Below are positions 24,642 through 32,979 of a DNA stretch of 49,536 bases, one piece after another; the stretch's first letter is position 1; every line of letters begins with the position of its first letter. The DNA comes from Myxococcales bacterium UBA5297 (lineage in GTDB: Bacteria; Myxococcota; Myxococcia; Myxococcales; UBA5297). Location: contig DHSB01000179.1 of assembly GCA_002408385.1 (NCBI GenBank), positions 75,413-124,948 on the forward strand. The letters are read 5' to 3'. Under the pieces are notes generated by a model that saw only the letters and a program-made list of their open reading frames with translations, did no database searches and was not told the origin of the DNA. The translations under genes were made by a program, and so were the position numbers.

Positions 24642-25820
24642 ATGCGACGGCTCGTCATCGGGTCTCTTCTCCTCGCCACCGCTTGCAGCAAGCCCATTGC
24701 ACAGGAATGGGTCTACGCCACCGAGGGCGGCAGCCAGTGCACCCCTGCGCTCGTCGGAGACCTGCTCTTCTTCGGCAACGAGAGCGGCTACCTCCACGCG
24801 ATCGATCGTGCGGGCAACAGCCACTGGAGCTTCGCCGCGCACCGCGACGTCATCGGCACGCCGGTCGGCTACGAAGGCCTCGTCCTCTTCGGCAGCGTCA
24901 ACAACATCTTCTACGCGGTGAACCAGACGACCGGGCGCGAGGTCTGGAAGTTCACCGCGCGCGACCGCCTCAAGGGCGACCCGATCCTCTTCAAGGACAA
25001 GGTCATCTTCGGCAGCTACGACAAGAAGCTCTACGGGCTCACCGCCAAGACCGGGAAACTCGCCTGGCGCTTCCCGCCGCTGCCGACACCGCCCGCCCCC
25101 GCGCCAGTTCAGGCGGCAGCGACCGAAGGTCAAGAGGCCGCCGCGCAAGAACCGGCGCCCGGCACCGCCGACGGCGCGGCCCCGCAGCCCATGCTCGCGG
25201 TCGTCGAGCCGCCCCCGCCTGCCATCGAGCCGGGCGAGTTCTCCTACGCTTCGCCCTTGATCGTCGACGGGACGCTCTACCTCGGCAACCTCGACGGCCA
25301 CCTCTACGCCCTCGACGCGGAGACCGGCGCCTTCCAGTGGCGCTTCCAGACCGGCGGGGGCATCACCTCCGGCGCGGTCCACGACAAGGGCGTTCTCTAC
25401 TTCGGCAGCAATGACAAGCACGTCTACGCGCTCGACCTCGCGACCCGGCAGCCAAGGTGGAAGCTCGCGACCGGCGACGAGGTCAACGCCTCCCCGCGGC
25501 TCGCCGACGGCGTCGTCTACGTGGGCGGGGTGGACACGACCTTCTACGCCATCGACGCGGCCAACGGCACCGAGCGCTGGAGGTTCAAGACGAACGGCCG
25601 CATCGTCGCCGCCGCGGCGCTCTATCAGAACCTCGTCTTCGTCGGCGCCGGCCCCGGCGACGGCACGCTCTACGCGCTCGACCGCGCGACCGGCAAACCC
25701 TTCTGGAGCTTCCCGACGCAGTCGAAGATCGAGGCGGATCCGATAGTCGACGGCAACCGGCTCTACCTGGTCGTCGGCGACGGAAGGCTCGTCTCCTTCG
25801 TCATCAAGAAGACCTCGTGA
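24642..25820 (+). CDS. PQQ/BamB-like beta-propeller lipoprotein
   Basis: A 392-residue lipoprotein with signal MRRLVIGSLLLATAC (Cys 15). The mature part has repeated blades of the PQQ type: FFGNESGYLHAIDRAG, FGSVNNIFYAVNQTTG, FGSYDKKLYGLTAKTG, LGNLDGHLYALDAETG, FGSNDKHVYALDLATR and later copies. An Ala/Pro/Glu-rich insertion of about 60 residues (residues 150-205) splits the propeller. Comparison is to BamB, the outer-membrane assembly scaffold, or to other envelope propellers; it carries no obvious PQQ-dehydrogenase catalytic domain. AAAAGGGGG lies just upstream of the ATG. Confidence 0.85.
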   Translation: MRRLVIGSLLLATACSKPIAQEWVYATEGGSQCTPALVGDLLFFGNESGYLHAIDRAGNSHWSFAAHRDVIGTPVGYEGLVLFGSVNNIFYAVNQTTGREVWKFTARDRLKGDPILFKDKVIFGSYDKKLYGLTAKTGKLAWRFPPLPTPPAPAPVQAAATEGQEAAAQEPAPGTADGAAPQPMLAVVEPPPPAIEPGEFSYASPLIVDGTLYLGNLDGHLYALDAETGAFQWRFQTGGGITSGAVHDKGVLYFGSNDKHVYALDLATRQPRWKLATGDEVNASPRLADGVVYVGGVDTTFYAIDAANGTERWRFKTNGRIVAAAALYQNLVFVGAGPGDGTLYALDRATGKPFWSFPTQSKIEADPIVDGNRLYLVVGDGRLVSFVIKKTS

Positions 25821-25985
25821 GGAGGCCTTCGGGCCCGAGGCTTCGATAGGTCGCGCCACCTTCGCCGATGCGCTCCGCCAAAGCGGACCGGGCGAGGAGC
25901 GGAGCGTCCGCTCGCCCTCTCCGGGCCTGCTTGACCCCAAGAGGCGAGGGGCCTAAAGAGACGCTCCCCATCGGACGGAGGAGCG

Positions 25986-27524
25986 ATGTCCCCAGCCTTC
26001 CGCGGCGGCGAGCCTGCCCGGCCTCGCGACGCCTCCGCGGTCATCCTCTCGCGCAGCCGAGGCTCCGGCGTGGAGCTGTTCTGGGTGCGCCGCGGCCAGC
26101 ACCTTCGCTTCTCGGCAGGCTGCTTCGCCTTTCCGGGCGGAGCGGTGGACCCGAGCGACCGGACGGTGCCGGTCGAGGGGGCGAGCGGCGAAGCGGCGGC
26201 GGCCATCGTGGCCGCGGCGCGCGAGCTGTTCGAGGAGACGGGGGTTCTGCTCGCGCGCCTGCCCCAGCCTCCCGACGCGAAGGCCCTGGCCGGCCTGCGC
26301 GGCGCGCTGCTCAAAAACGAGCGCGGCTTCGCCCAGGTCTTGGCAGATTTGGCCGGCCGTCTCGACGCGAGCGACTTCGCGCCCGCGGGCCGTTGGCTGA
26401 CGCCCGGCTCTCTGCCCATTCGCTTCGACACGCGCTTTTTTCTCTGCGCGCTGCCAGCCGGCCAAGAGGCCACGGTGTGGGAGGGCGAGCTCGCCGCGGG
26501 AGCCTGGGTGAGCCCCGGGGAGGCTCTCGCGCGCTGGTCGGACGGTCTGGCCTACCTCCATCCGCCCATCCTCAACGCGCTGCGGGCCTTCTCCGCCTCA
26601 GAGTCGCAGGTCGAGCTGCTCGAGCGCCTGCGCCACCCCGCGCATGTCACCGACCACATCTGCGAGCGCATCGAGCTGCAGCGCGGCATCCTCACCTTCC
26701 CGCTGGCGACCTGCACTCTGCCGCCCGCGGCGCACACCGCCTGCTTCCTCGTCGGGACCGGGCAGATGCTCGTCGTCGACCCCGGGGCCGATGACCCGGC
26801 CGAGCAGGAGCGGCTCTTGCGCTTTTTGCGGGCGCTCGAAGCCGAGGGCCGGCGCCCGGTCGCCATCGTCGTCACCCACCATCACCCCGATCACTTGGGC
26901 GGGGTGGCCGCGCTCAAGCAGGCCCTTGGCCTTCCGGTGTGGGCGCATCCGCAAGCGGTCCGGCACCTCGGCGCCATCGACCGCCGCCTCGCCGACGGGG
27001 ACGTGCTCCGGCTTTCCGGCGAGCTCGCGATGGAGCTTCTGGTCCTTCACACCCCGGGGCACGCCCGCGACCACGTGTGCCTGTTCGAGCCCCGCACCCG
27101 CGCGCTGCTCTGCGGGGATCTGGTCTCGAGCCTGTCGAGCGTCTTTATCGACCCTCCCGAGGGCGACCTGGCCGACTACCTCGCCTCGCTCGAGCGGCTG
27201 GCTGCCTTGGACCCCGCGGCGCTCTTCCCGGCTCACGGCGATTTCGTCGTCGGCGGCAAGACCAAAATCGAAGAGCAGCTTCGCCACCGCGCCCGGCGCG
27301 AAGGGCGGGTCCTCGCGGCGCTCGCAGAGGGGCCGGCGACGCTCGCGGCCGTCACCCGGGCCGCCTACGACAAGATCGCCGAGGGGTTGCTCCCGTTCGC
27401 AGAGCGAAGCACCTTCGCCTGCCTCGACAAGCTGCGACGCGAACAGAGCGTCGCTGTCGACGGAGAGCTCTACTTGCTGACAACTCGAGGGGAGCGCGAT
27501 GCAGATCGCCGAGCAACTCGCTGA
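25986..27524 (+). CDS. NUDIX - metallo-beta-lactamase fusion protein
   Basis: A 512-residue protein. Residues 15-190 are a NUDIX domain of the NUDT19/CoA-diphosphatase type: FPGGAVDPSD, then an insertion, then ARELFEETGVLL. Residues 240-430 are an MBL domain with VTHHHPDHLGG, HTPGHARDH, LLCGDLV and a late AHGDF. The last 80 residues (HRARREGRVLAAL ... FACLDKLRREQ) look like the winged-helix tail of LACTB2-type MBL proteins. A joined NUDIX-CoA/acyl-CoA or nucleotide hydrolase with a second hydrolase is suggested; the substrate is unknown. GGAGGAG lies directly upstream. Its end overlaps thyX by 26 nt. Confidence 0.85.
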   Translation: MSPAFRGGEPARPRDASAVILSRSRGSGVELFWVRRGQHLRFSAGCFAFPGGAVDPSDRTVPVEGASGEAAAAIVAAARELFEETGVLLARLPQPPDAKALAGLRGALLKNERGFAQVLADLAGRLDASDFAPAGRWLTPGSLPIRFDTRFFLCALPAGQEATVWEGELAAGAWVSPGEALARWSDGLAYLHPPILNALRAFSASESQVELLERLRHPAHVTDHICERIELQRGILTFPLATCTLPPAAHTACFLVGTGQMLVVDPGADDPAEQERLLRFLRALEAEGRRPVAIVVTHHHPDHLGGVAALKQALGLPVWAHPQAVRHLGAIDRRLADGDVLRLSGELAMELLVLHTPGHARDHVCLFEPRTRALLCGDLVSSLSSVFIDPPEGDLADYLASLERLAALDPAALFPAHGDFVVGGKTKIEEQLRHRARREGRVLAALAEGPATLAAVTRAAYDKIAEGLLPFAERSTFACLDKLRREQSVAVDGELYLLTTRGERDADRRATR

Positions 27525-29088
27525 GGTGTTCGTTTCGCCGGCGCCGAAGGTCAAGCTGGTCAACGCCTTTCGCGACCCGTTCGACAACGCGGTGGCGACC
27601 GCGCGCACCTGCTACAGCCCGCGCATCGTCGATGCGGCGGAGGTGTCGGAGAGCGAGCAGTCGCGGCGAGTGCGCGACCGGATCGCCCGCGAGACCTACG
27701 AGGCGGGGCACCACACCATCCTCCAGCACTCGACCTTCCAGTTCACGCTCGAGAACGTCTCGCGCCAGCTCGTCTGGTCGCTGCTGCACGCGCATCCGTT
27801 CTACAACAGCGAGCAGGTGAGCCAGCGCTACGTCGAGGTCGGCCCGGGCAGCCTCCTCGTCCCCAGATTGGCGCCGGCCGAGGAGCGGCTCTACCGCGCG
27901 ACCGCCCACCGGATGATGGCCTGCTACCAGCGGCTCATCGAGCTGCTCACCGAGACCGCCGCGCGCGAGTACTACGCCCTCTTCCCGGCCCGCCAGCGCG
28001 ACGAGCATCGCTGGGCGGGGGCGGTCAAGAAGAAGGCCCAGGAGGCGGCCCGCTACGCCCTGCCCGTCGCGACCTTCACGCACCTCTACCACACGGTCAG
28101 CGGGCTCACCCTTCACCGCTACCACCGGCTCGCCCAGGCCCACGACGTCCCGCACGAGGCCGTGCTGGTCATCGACCAGATGATCGAGGAGGTCAATGCC
28201 CACGACCCGCTCTTCCTGCACGAGATGGAGGACCCGATCCGGCTCGAAGAGACGCTCGAGGCCCGGGTGCTCGCAGAGCACCGGGTGCGCGCCGGCAGCC
28301 CCGAGACCCGCGCGTTCGTCCGCGAATTCGACGCGTCGCTGTGCGGGCGCACCTCCAAGCTGGTCGACTACAAGATCAACGCCGAAGCAGGGCTCGCCCA
28401 GGCGGTGCGCTCGGTGCTCGGGCTGACGCAGGAGAGGCTCTCCGACGACGACGCGATCCTCACGGTCCTCTCGCCCGCCCTCAATCCGCTCCTGGCCGAG
28501 CCGCTCAAGCTCTCCACGCTCTCCAAGTTGACCCGGGTGCTCGCGCACCCGCACTACAGCTTCCGCAAGAAGCTGTCGCACACCGCCGACTCGCAGGATC
28601 AGCGTCACCGCATGGTCCCCGGCTCGCGCCCGGTGCTCCACGCGCAGTACGCCGGTGGCGAGCCGGACGTGGTCGTGCCCGAGCTGATCGCCCGCAACCC
28701 GGCCGCCCGCGACCTCTTCATGGAGGAGATGGGCCGGGTCTTCGCCGACATCGACCGACTGCTCGCGGCGGGAGCCTCGCACGAAGACGCCCTGTACCTG
28801 TTGCCGAACGCCTTCCCGGTGCGCTTCGAGGAGTCGGGCGACCTGATGCACCTGCACCACAAGTGGACGACCCGGCTCTGCTACACCGCGCAAGAGGAGA
28901 TCTGGCGTGCGTCCAAGGAGGAGGTCGAGCAGGTGCGCGCGGTGCACCCGCGCATCGGGGCGCACCTGATGCCGCCCTGCCAGCTTCGCGACCTCGCCGA
29001 GATCCGCCCGCTCTGTCCGGAGGGCCCTCGTTACTGCGGCGCGCCCGTGTGGCGAATCCCAGTCGACGAGTTTTCTCGCGTCCTCTAG
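27499..29088 (+). CDS. thyX: double-length ThyX-like FAD-dependent thymidylate synthase
   Basis: A 529-residue protein, about twice a normal ThyX. The N-terminal half aligns with ThyX around ARTCYSPR, AGHHTILQHSTFQF and YNSEQVSQRY, but the RHR of the RHRxxSxNExSxRY signature is missing. The C-terminal half has a second ThyX-like region (KLTRVLAHPHYSFRKKLSH) that carries DQRHRMVPGSRP. So the RHR and the S-x-RY parts sit in different halves. This form is known from Deltaproteobacteria and relatives and is presumed to make dTMP from dUMP with FAD and methylene-folate. It begins 26 nt inside the NUDIX-MBL gene, with AGGGGAG upstream, so translation is probably coupled. Confidence 0.8.
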   Translation: MQIAEQLAEVFVSPAPKVKLVNAFRDPFDNAVATARTCYSPRIVDAAEVSESEQSRRVRDRIARETYEAGHHTILQHSTFQFTLENVSRQLVWSLLHAHPFYNSEQVSQRYVEVGPGSLLVPRLAPAEERLYRATAHRMMACYQRLIELLTETAAREYYALFPARQRDEHRWAGAVKKKAQEAARYALPVATFTHLYHTVSGLTLHRYHRLAQAHDVPHEAVLVIDQMIEEVNAHDPLFLHEMEDPIRLEETLEARVLAEHRVRAGSPETRAFVREFDASLCGRTSKLVDYKINAEAGLAQAVRSVLGLTQERLSDDDAILTVLSPALNPLLAEPLKLSTLSKLTRVLAHPHYSFRKKLSHTADSQDQRHRMVPGSRPVLHAQYAGGEPDVVVPELIARNPAARDLFMEEMGRVFADIDRLLAAGASHEDALYLLPNAFPVRFEESGDLMHLHHKWTTRLCYTAQEEIWRASKEEVEQVRAVHPRIGAHLMPPCQLRDLAEIRPLCPEGPRYCGAPVWRIPVDEFSRVL

Positions 29089-29314
29089 GTCGGCGCTCCG
29101 GCTGGACGGAGAGCGTGGCTCTCCCACAGAGCGGCACGCGAACGGCTTGGGCAAAGTGCCAAGGCTCCCGCGGGGCCTTTCATGGACCGCTCCAGAGGCT
29201 CTCGAAGCCTTCGAGGGCCGCCGTGACGCTTGATGATCCCTTGGGCGCATGGTAAGCGACCGAGCCCCAAGTATGGGAAAGCGCTCGCGAATCCCTACAG
29301 GTAAGGAGCGAACC

Positions 29315-31267
29315 GTGACCCGTTTCCTCACCGTCTGCCTGCTTCTCGCCGCCCCAGCCGCCTTCGCGCAGGGCGCCAGCCAGCCCAGCACGCCTTCGCA
29401 GCCGGCCACGCCGCCCGCTCAGACTGCGCCGGCCGATCAACAGGCAGCTCCCGATCCGCAGGCCACGCCCTCCGAGCAGCAGGCCGCGCCCGGCCAGGCT
29501 ATGCCCCCGCCTGTCGAGGACCGTGTTCAGCGCGAGCAGCTCAAGCGCGAGGTGCTCGAGGACGTGCGCGAGGCGCTCGACGAACAGCGCGAGCAGCTCC
29601 GCGAAGAGATCCGCGCCCAGATCGCCACCCAGCAGGCCAACCGCGTCCTCGAAGAGGAGTTCCAGTTCCAGGAGGAGCGGCGCAGGCTCGAGCTGTTCGA
29701 GCTCGACGGGTACTTCCGGATGCGCCCCGAGCTCTTCTACAAGCTCGACCTGGACCGCGGCGCCGACCCCGCCGGCTTCACCCTGTTCCCGCGGCCCGCG
29801 CTCGAGGGCGACTCGAAGACGCTGGCCGACGCCAACGTGCGCTGGCGACTCGAGCCGACGTTGAACGTCAGCGAGGACGTGCGGCTGCGCGCCCAGATCG
29901 ACGTCTTCGACAACCTCATCCTCGGCTCGACGCCGCTTGGGGCCTTCGGCCGCAACGCCTACGCGCCCATCTCGGTCTCCAACACCGCGCAGGTGCCGCC
30001 CGAGCTCGGCTTCAACTGGCGCCAGGACGCCATCGTCGTGCGCCGCGCCTACGGCGAGGTGGTCACTCCGGTCGGCCAGTTCCTGTTCGGCCGCATGGGC
30101 AGCCAGTGGGGCATGGGCGTGCTGACGCACTCGGGCAACTGCATCGAGAGCGACTACGGCGGCTGCGACTACGGCGACACGGTCGACCGGATCATGTTCG
30201 TGACCACGCCCATCGCCGGTCACTACATCGTGCCGTTCCTCGACTTCGTCGTTGAGGGGCCGACCAGCATCAGGTCGGCCGAGCTGTTCGGCCAGCCGGT
30301 CGATCTCGACCAGCGCGACGACGCGCGCGACTACGGCATCGCCATCGCCAAGCGCGACACCGACCTCGAAATCGAGCGCAAGCTGGGCGCGGGCCAGAAC
30401 ATCCTCAACTACGGCCTCTACTTCGTGTACCGCACCCAGAACTCGGACGCGGCGGGCTTCTACTCCCAGCCTTCGCCCTACGGCGGCCAGCAGCAGAGCT
30501 TCGGCTACCTGGCGCGCGACGCGCAGTTCTACATCCCCGACCTGTGGTTCAAGTACCAGACGAGCAAGCTGCGCCTCGAGCTGGAGATCGCCGGCATCTT
30601 CGGCACCATCGGCAACATCGCGCTCGACCCCGCCGCGGTCCCCCAGGACCCGTCGGTCACCGTGCTCCAGTACGGCGGCGCGGCGACGGTCGAATACGGC
30701 GTGCTCAGCAGCCTCGACATCGGCCTCGAGGTCGGCTTTGCCTCCGGCGACAAGGGGCCCGGCATGGGCAACCAGCAGGGCCGCGACGTCGTGCCCCAGG
30801 CCGGGCTCATCGACGCCCCGCAGTGGTGCCTGACCGACGCCTGCACCCTCGGGCGCGACTCGCGGATCACCAACTTCCGCTTCAACCGCGCCTACCGCGT
30901 CGACCTTATCCTCTGGCGCGAGATCTTCGAGGGCGTCACCGACGCCATCTACGTCAAGCCGGGCATCAAGTACGAGCTGACCGAGGGCCTGGACCTCTGG
31001 GGCAACGTCATCTACTCGCGCGCCATCTACGGCTCGTCGACCCCCTCGTCGCGCATCGACCCGGAGACGGGCGAGCTTGTCGGCAACGCCGACCTCGGCA
31101 TCGAGCTCGACATCGGAGCCCAGTACACCTCCGGCGACGGCTTCCTCGCCGGCGTCGCCTACGGGGTGCTCTTCCCGCTGTCGGGCCTCGACAACTACTC
31201 CGGCGCCACGCTCGACGAGGCGCAGACCGCGCAGACGGTGCGCGGCTGGTTCGGCATCGTCTACTGA
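29315..31267 (+). CDS. large outer-membrane protein with coiled-coil and barrel (TIGR04551-like)
   Basis: A 650-residue exported protein. A signal peptide (VTRFLTVCLLLAAPAAFAQ) is followed by a Pro/Gln/Ala linker, a charged coiled coil (about residues 70-130, QLKREVLEDVREALDEQRE), then a long series of amphipathic strands beginning DGYFRMRPELFYK and ending FGIVY, with a terminal Tyr typical of barrels. It resembles the TIGR04551 family as I recall it. The coiled coil may span to the peptidoglycan. A GTG start at 29315 with AAGGAG 6 nt upstream is chosen over an earlier in-frame start that gives a poor signal. It overlaps the tiny lipoprotein by one base. Confidence 0.8.
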   Translation: MTRFLTVCLLLAAPAAFAQGASQPSTPSQPATPPAQTAPADQQAAPDPQATPSEQQAAPGQAMPPPVEDRVQREQLKREVLEDVREALDEQREQLREEIRAQIATQQANRVLEEEFQFQEERRRLELFELDGYFRMRPELFYKLDLDRGADPAGFTLFPRPALEGDSKTLADANVRWRLEPTLNVSEDVRLRAQIDVFDNLILGSTPLGAFGRNAYAPISVSNTAQVPPELGFNWRQDAIVVRRAYGEVVTPVGQFLFGRMGSQWGMGVLTHSGNCIESDYGGCDYGDTVDRIMFVTTPIAGHYIVPFLDFVVEGPTSIRSAELFGQPVDLDQRDDARDYGIAIAKRDTDLEIERKLGAGQNILNYGLYFVYRTQNSDAAGFYSQPSPYGGQQQSFGYLARDAQFYIPDLWFKYQTSKLRLELEIAGIFGTIGNIALDPAAVPQDPSVTVLQYGGAATVEYGVLSSLDIGLEVGFASGDKGPGMGNQQGRDVVPQAGLIDAPQWCLTDACTLGRDSRITNFRFNRAYRVDLILWREIFEGVTDAIYVKPGIKYELTEGLDLWGNVIYSRAIYGSSTPSSRIDPETGELVGNADLGIELDIGAQYTSGDGFLAGVAYGVLFPLSGLDNYSGATLDEAQTAQTVRGWFGIVY

Positions 31268-31452
31268 TGCGCGCCCTGGTGGTCATCGCCGCCTGCGCGT
31301 TCGCCTCGCTCGGCTGCGGCGTGCGCGCGCCTCCGAAGCCGCCGCGTCCCGAGCCTCCTCCCGCCGCAGACGCGGGAGCCTCCCAAGAGGGCGACAGCGC
31401 AGCTCCGGGCATCGAGCCCGACGGAGGCACGGCCCCCGAGTCGAGCGAGTAG
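31267..31452 (+). CDS. tiny lipoprotein, LptM/YifL-like
   Basis: A 61-residue predicted lipoprotein: signal ending ASLGC (Cys 17), then GVRAPPKPPRP, a Pro-rich segment and an acidic tail. The short CG-x(2)-PPxxP pattern after the lipidated Cys recalls LptM/YifL-type small lipoproteins that assist outer-membrane biogenesis, but the match is loose. The start codon overlaps the stop of the barrel gene (TGATG), strongly suggesting translational coupling and a shared role. Confidence 0.65.
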   Translation: MRALVVIAACAFASLGCGVRAPPKPPRPEPPPAADAGASQEGDSAAPGIEPDGGTAPESSE

Positions 31453-31673
31453 CGCGCGCACGACTCGGGTGCCAGTCGGATCCGGATCGCCGACCTTCGT
31501 GTCAGCATCACACGCGCGTCGGCACGGCGCGAATGCCCCAACCTCCGAGCGCCACCCCGCGCGCGCCATGGCCCCGAGCCAACGCGCCCACAGCTCCCCC
31601 GCGCCCTTCGGAACGAGACTCCGATGCAGGCAAGCGTGCAGTCGACTTCAGCTCGCTTCAGCCCCGGCCTTCT

Positions 31674-31907
31674 TCAAGCCGACCGGGCGTGGGCTACCGC
31701 GGCGCCGATGATCTCCGCGGCCTTCCGGTCCTGATTCGGGAAGAGGTCCTCGGGCACCGGAAGCCCGGCAGTCTCCACGATCATGCGAGCGCACTCGTGG
31801 CATTTCGCGCGGCAGTAGCGCTGCCGAAACAGCCCCGCGAGGCTCGACTGGTCCTTCATCAGCAGCTCAAAGAAAGCACAACTCTGCAGGCGTGGGCACT
31901 CAGGCAT
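31674..31907 (-). CDS. small Cys-rich protein (C-x5-C, YCRAKCHECAR)
   Basis: A 77-residue protein with MPECPRLQSCAFF, then RYCRAKCHECARMIV, then GLPVPEDLFPNQ. The pattern CPxLxxCxxF...YCxxxxxxCAR occurs in short uncharacterised proteins of Deltaproteobacteria and may bind iron-sulfur or zinc through its five Cys. There is no signal peptide. An in-frame ATG at 31922 is also possible; 31907 is preferred because the protein then starts just before the first Cys motif and GGGGGATGAG lies upstream. It stands alone between repeat-poor spacers. Confidence 0.6.
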   Translation of the reverse strand: MPECPRLQSCAFFELLMKDQSSLAGLFRQRYCRAKCHECARMIVETAGLPVPEDLFPNQDRKAAEIIGAAVAHARSA

Positions 31908-32063
31908 CGACTCATCCCCCATGCGTCTGGCAGTTCAAAGGGGGCGCACCTTTGCACACCCGCGGGCCAAAAGCCAGCCAGAACGACCGCTGCGCCGCGT
32001 CCACGCTCGAACCCGCCGCGGCGGCCGGCCGGGCCCGTCGTGAGCACCGCGGCGAGCCGCACC

Positions 32064-32648
32064 TCAGCGCGCGGAACCGCCGAGCGGAAAGCCTTCGAGC
32101 TCGGTGTACTGGCTACCTCCCGGCGACAGCTCGCTGCGCATCAGCGAGACCTTTGCCACCTGCAGCTTCGCGACGCGCAGCGGCGGCACGGCCGCGACGC
32201 TCTCGCCCACCCGCGAGGCGAGCTTCGGGTCCTTCACCCGCGCCAGGGTAACGTGCGGGGTGAAGCCGCGCTTCTCGGTGGGAAAGCCCAAGGGCGCTAT
32301 CTCCGTCTCGACCCGCTCGGCGAGCCGGCTCAGCTCCGCGCCGCCCTCCGAGACGTTCAGATAGACGACGCGCGGTCGGCGCACCGAAGGAAAAGCCTCC
32401 AAGCCCTCGAGCACGAGCTCGAACGGCGTCAGGGGCGCGGCCGCTCGCGTCAGCCCCTGGTGGAGCGCGGGCACCAGCTCTTCCGGCGTCCAGCCGAGGA
32501 ACTTGAGGGTGAAGTGCAGCCCCTCGGGGCGCGGAAAGCGCACCGCCTTGGCGAGCTTGCCGAGCGCGGCCTCGAGCCGCTGGGTTTCGCGTCCGCAGGC
32601 CTCGAGTGCCGCCTCGTCGAGCGTCACCGCGATGAAGAGTCGCACCAT
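32064..32648 (-). CDS. thpR: RNA 2',3'-cyclic phosphodiesterase ThpR (LigT)
   Basis: A 194-residue 2H phosphoesterase. The two catalytic motifs are HFTL (in LHFTLKFLG) and HVTL (in FTPHVTLARVK), at the usual distance of about 83 residues. Family members hydrolyse 2',3'-cyclic phosphate on RNA and can join tRNA halves in vitro. It starts MVRLFIAVTLD, typical for the family. GGGGGAA precedes the ATG. No partner gene lies beside it. Confidence 0.92.
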   Translation of the reverse strand: MVRLFIAVTLDEAALEACGRETQRLEAALGKLAKAVRFPRPEGLHFTLKFLGWTPEELVPALHQGLTRAAAPLTPFELVLEGLEAFPSVRRPRVVYLNVSEGGAELSRLAERVETEIAPLGFPTEKRGFTPHVTLARVKDPKLASRVGESVAAVPPLRVAKLQVAKVSLMRSELSPGGSQYTELEGFPLGGSAR

Positions 32649-32853
32649 CGATTCCCCCGCGCGCGAACCGCCGCAGCGCTACTCGATCACGCTCCTGGCC
32701 AGGTTCCCGCACATGCTCCACCGTCCCTCGCCTGCAAGCTCAATTTCGATGCTTTCAACAGTCGGGCCGGGCAACGGGCCTGTCACAAAAGGCGCTGCCG
32801 GGCTCGGCAATACTCGGGCATCCGGCCGGCCGCCTGGAACCGCGCGTCGGTAG

Positions 32854-32873
32854 GGGCGCATGGGGATGCGCCC
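32854..32873. repeat. C-type palindrome copy 3
   Basis: GGGCGCAT/ATGCGCCC with loop GGGG, preceded by GTCGGTAG, in the 331-bp gap between thpR and glmU. No gene is seen in the rest of that gap. Confidence 0.7.
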
Positions 32874-32979
32874 GGGGTCGAACGCGCCTCCGGCTACCGA
32901 GCCTCCGGTCCCGTGACACCGCCTCCCGGGGCGAAACCTCGGCTCCGACCGCGAAGGCCCTCCTTGCCTCAAGACCTTG

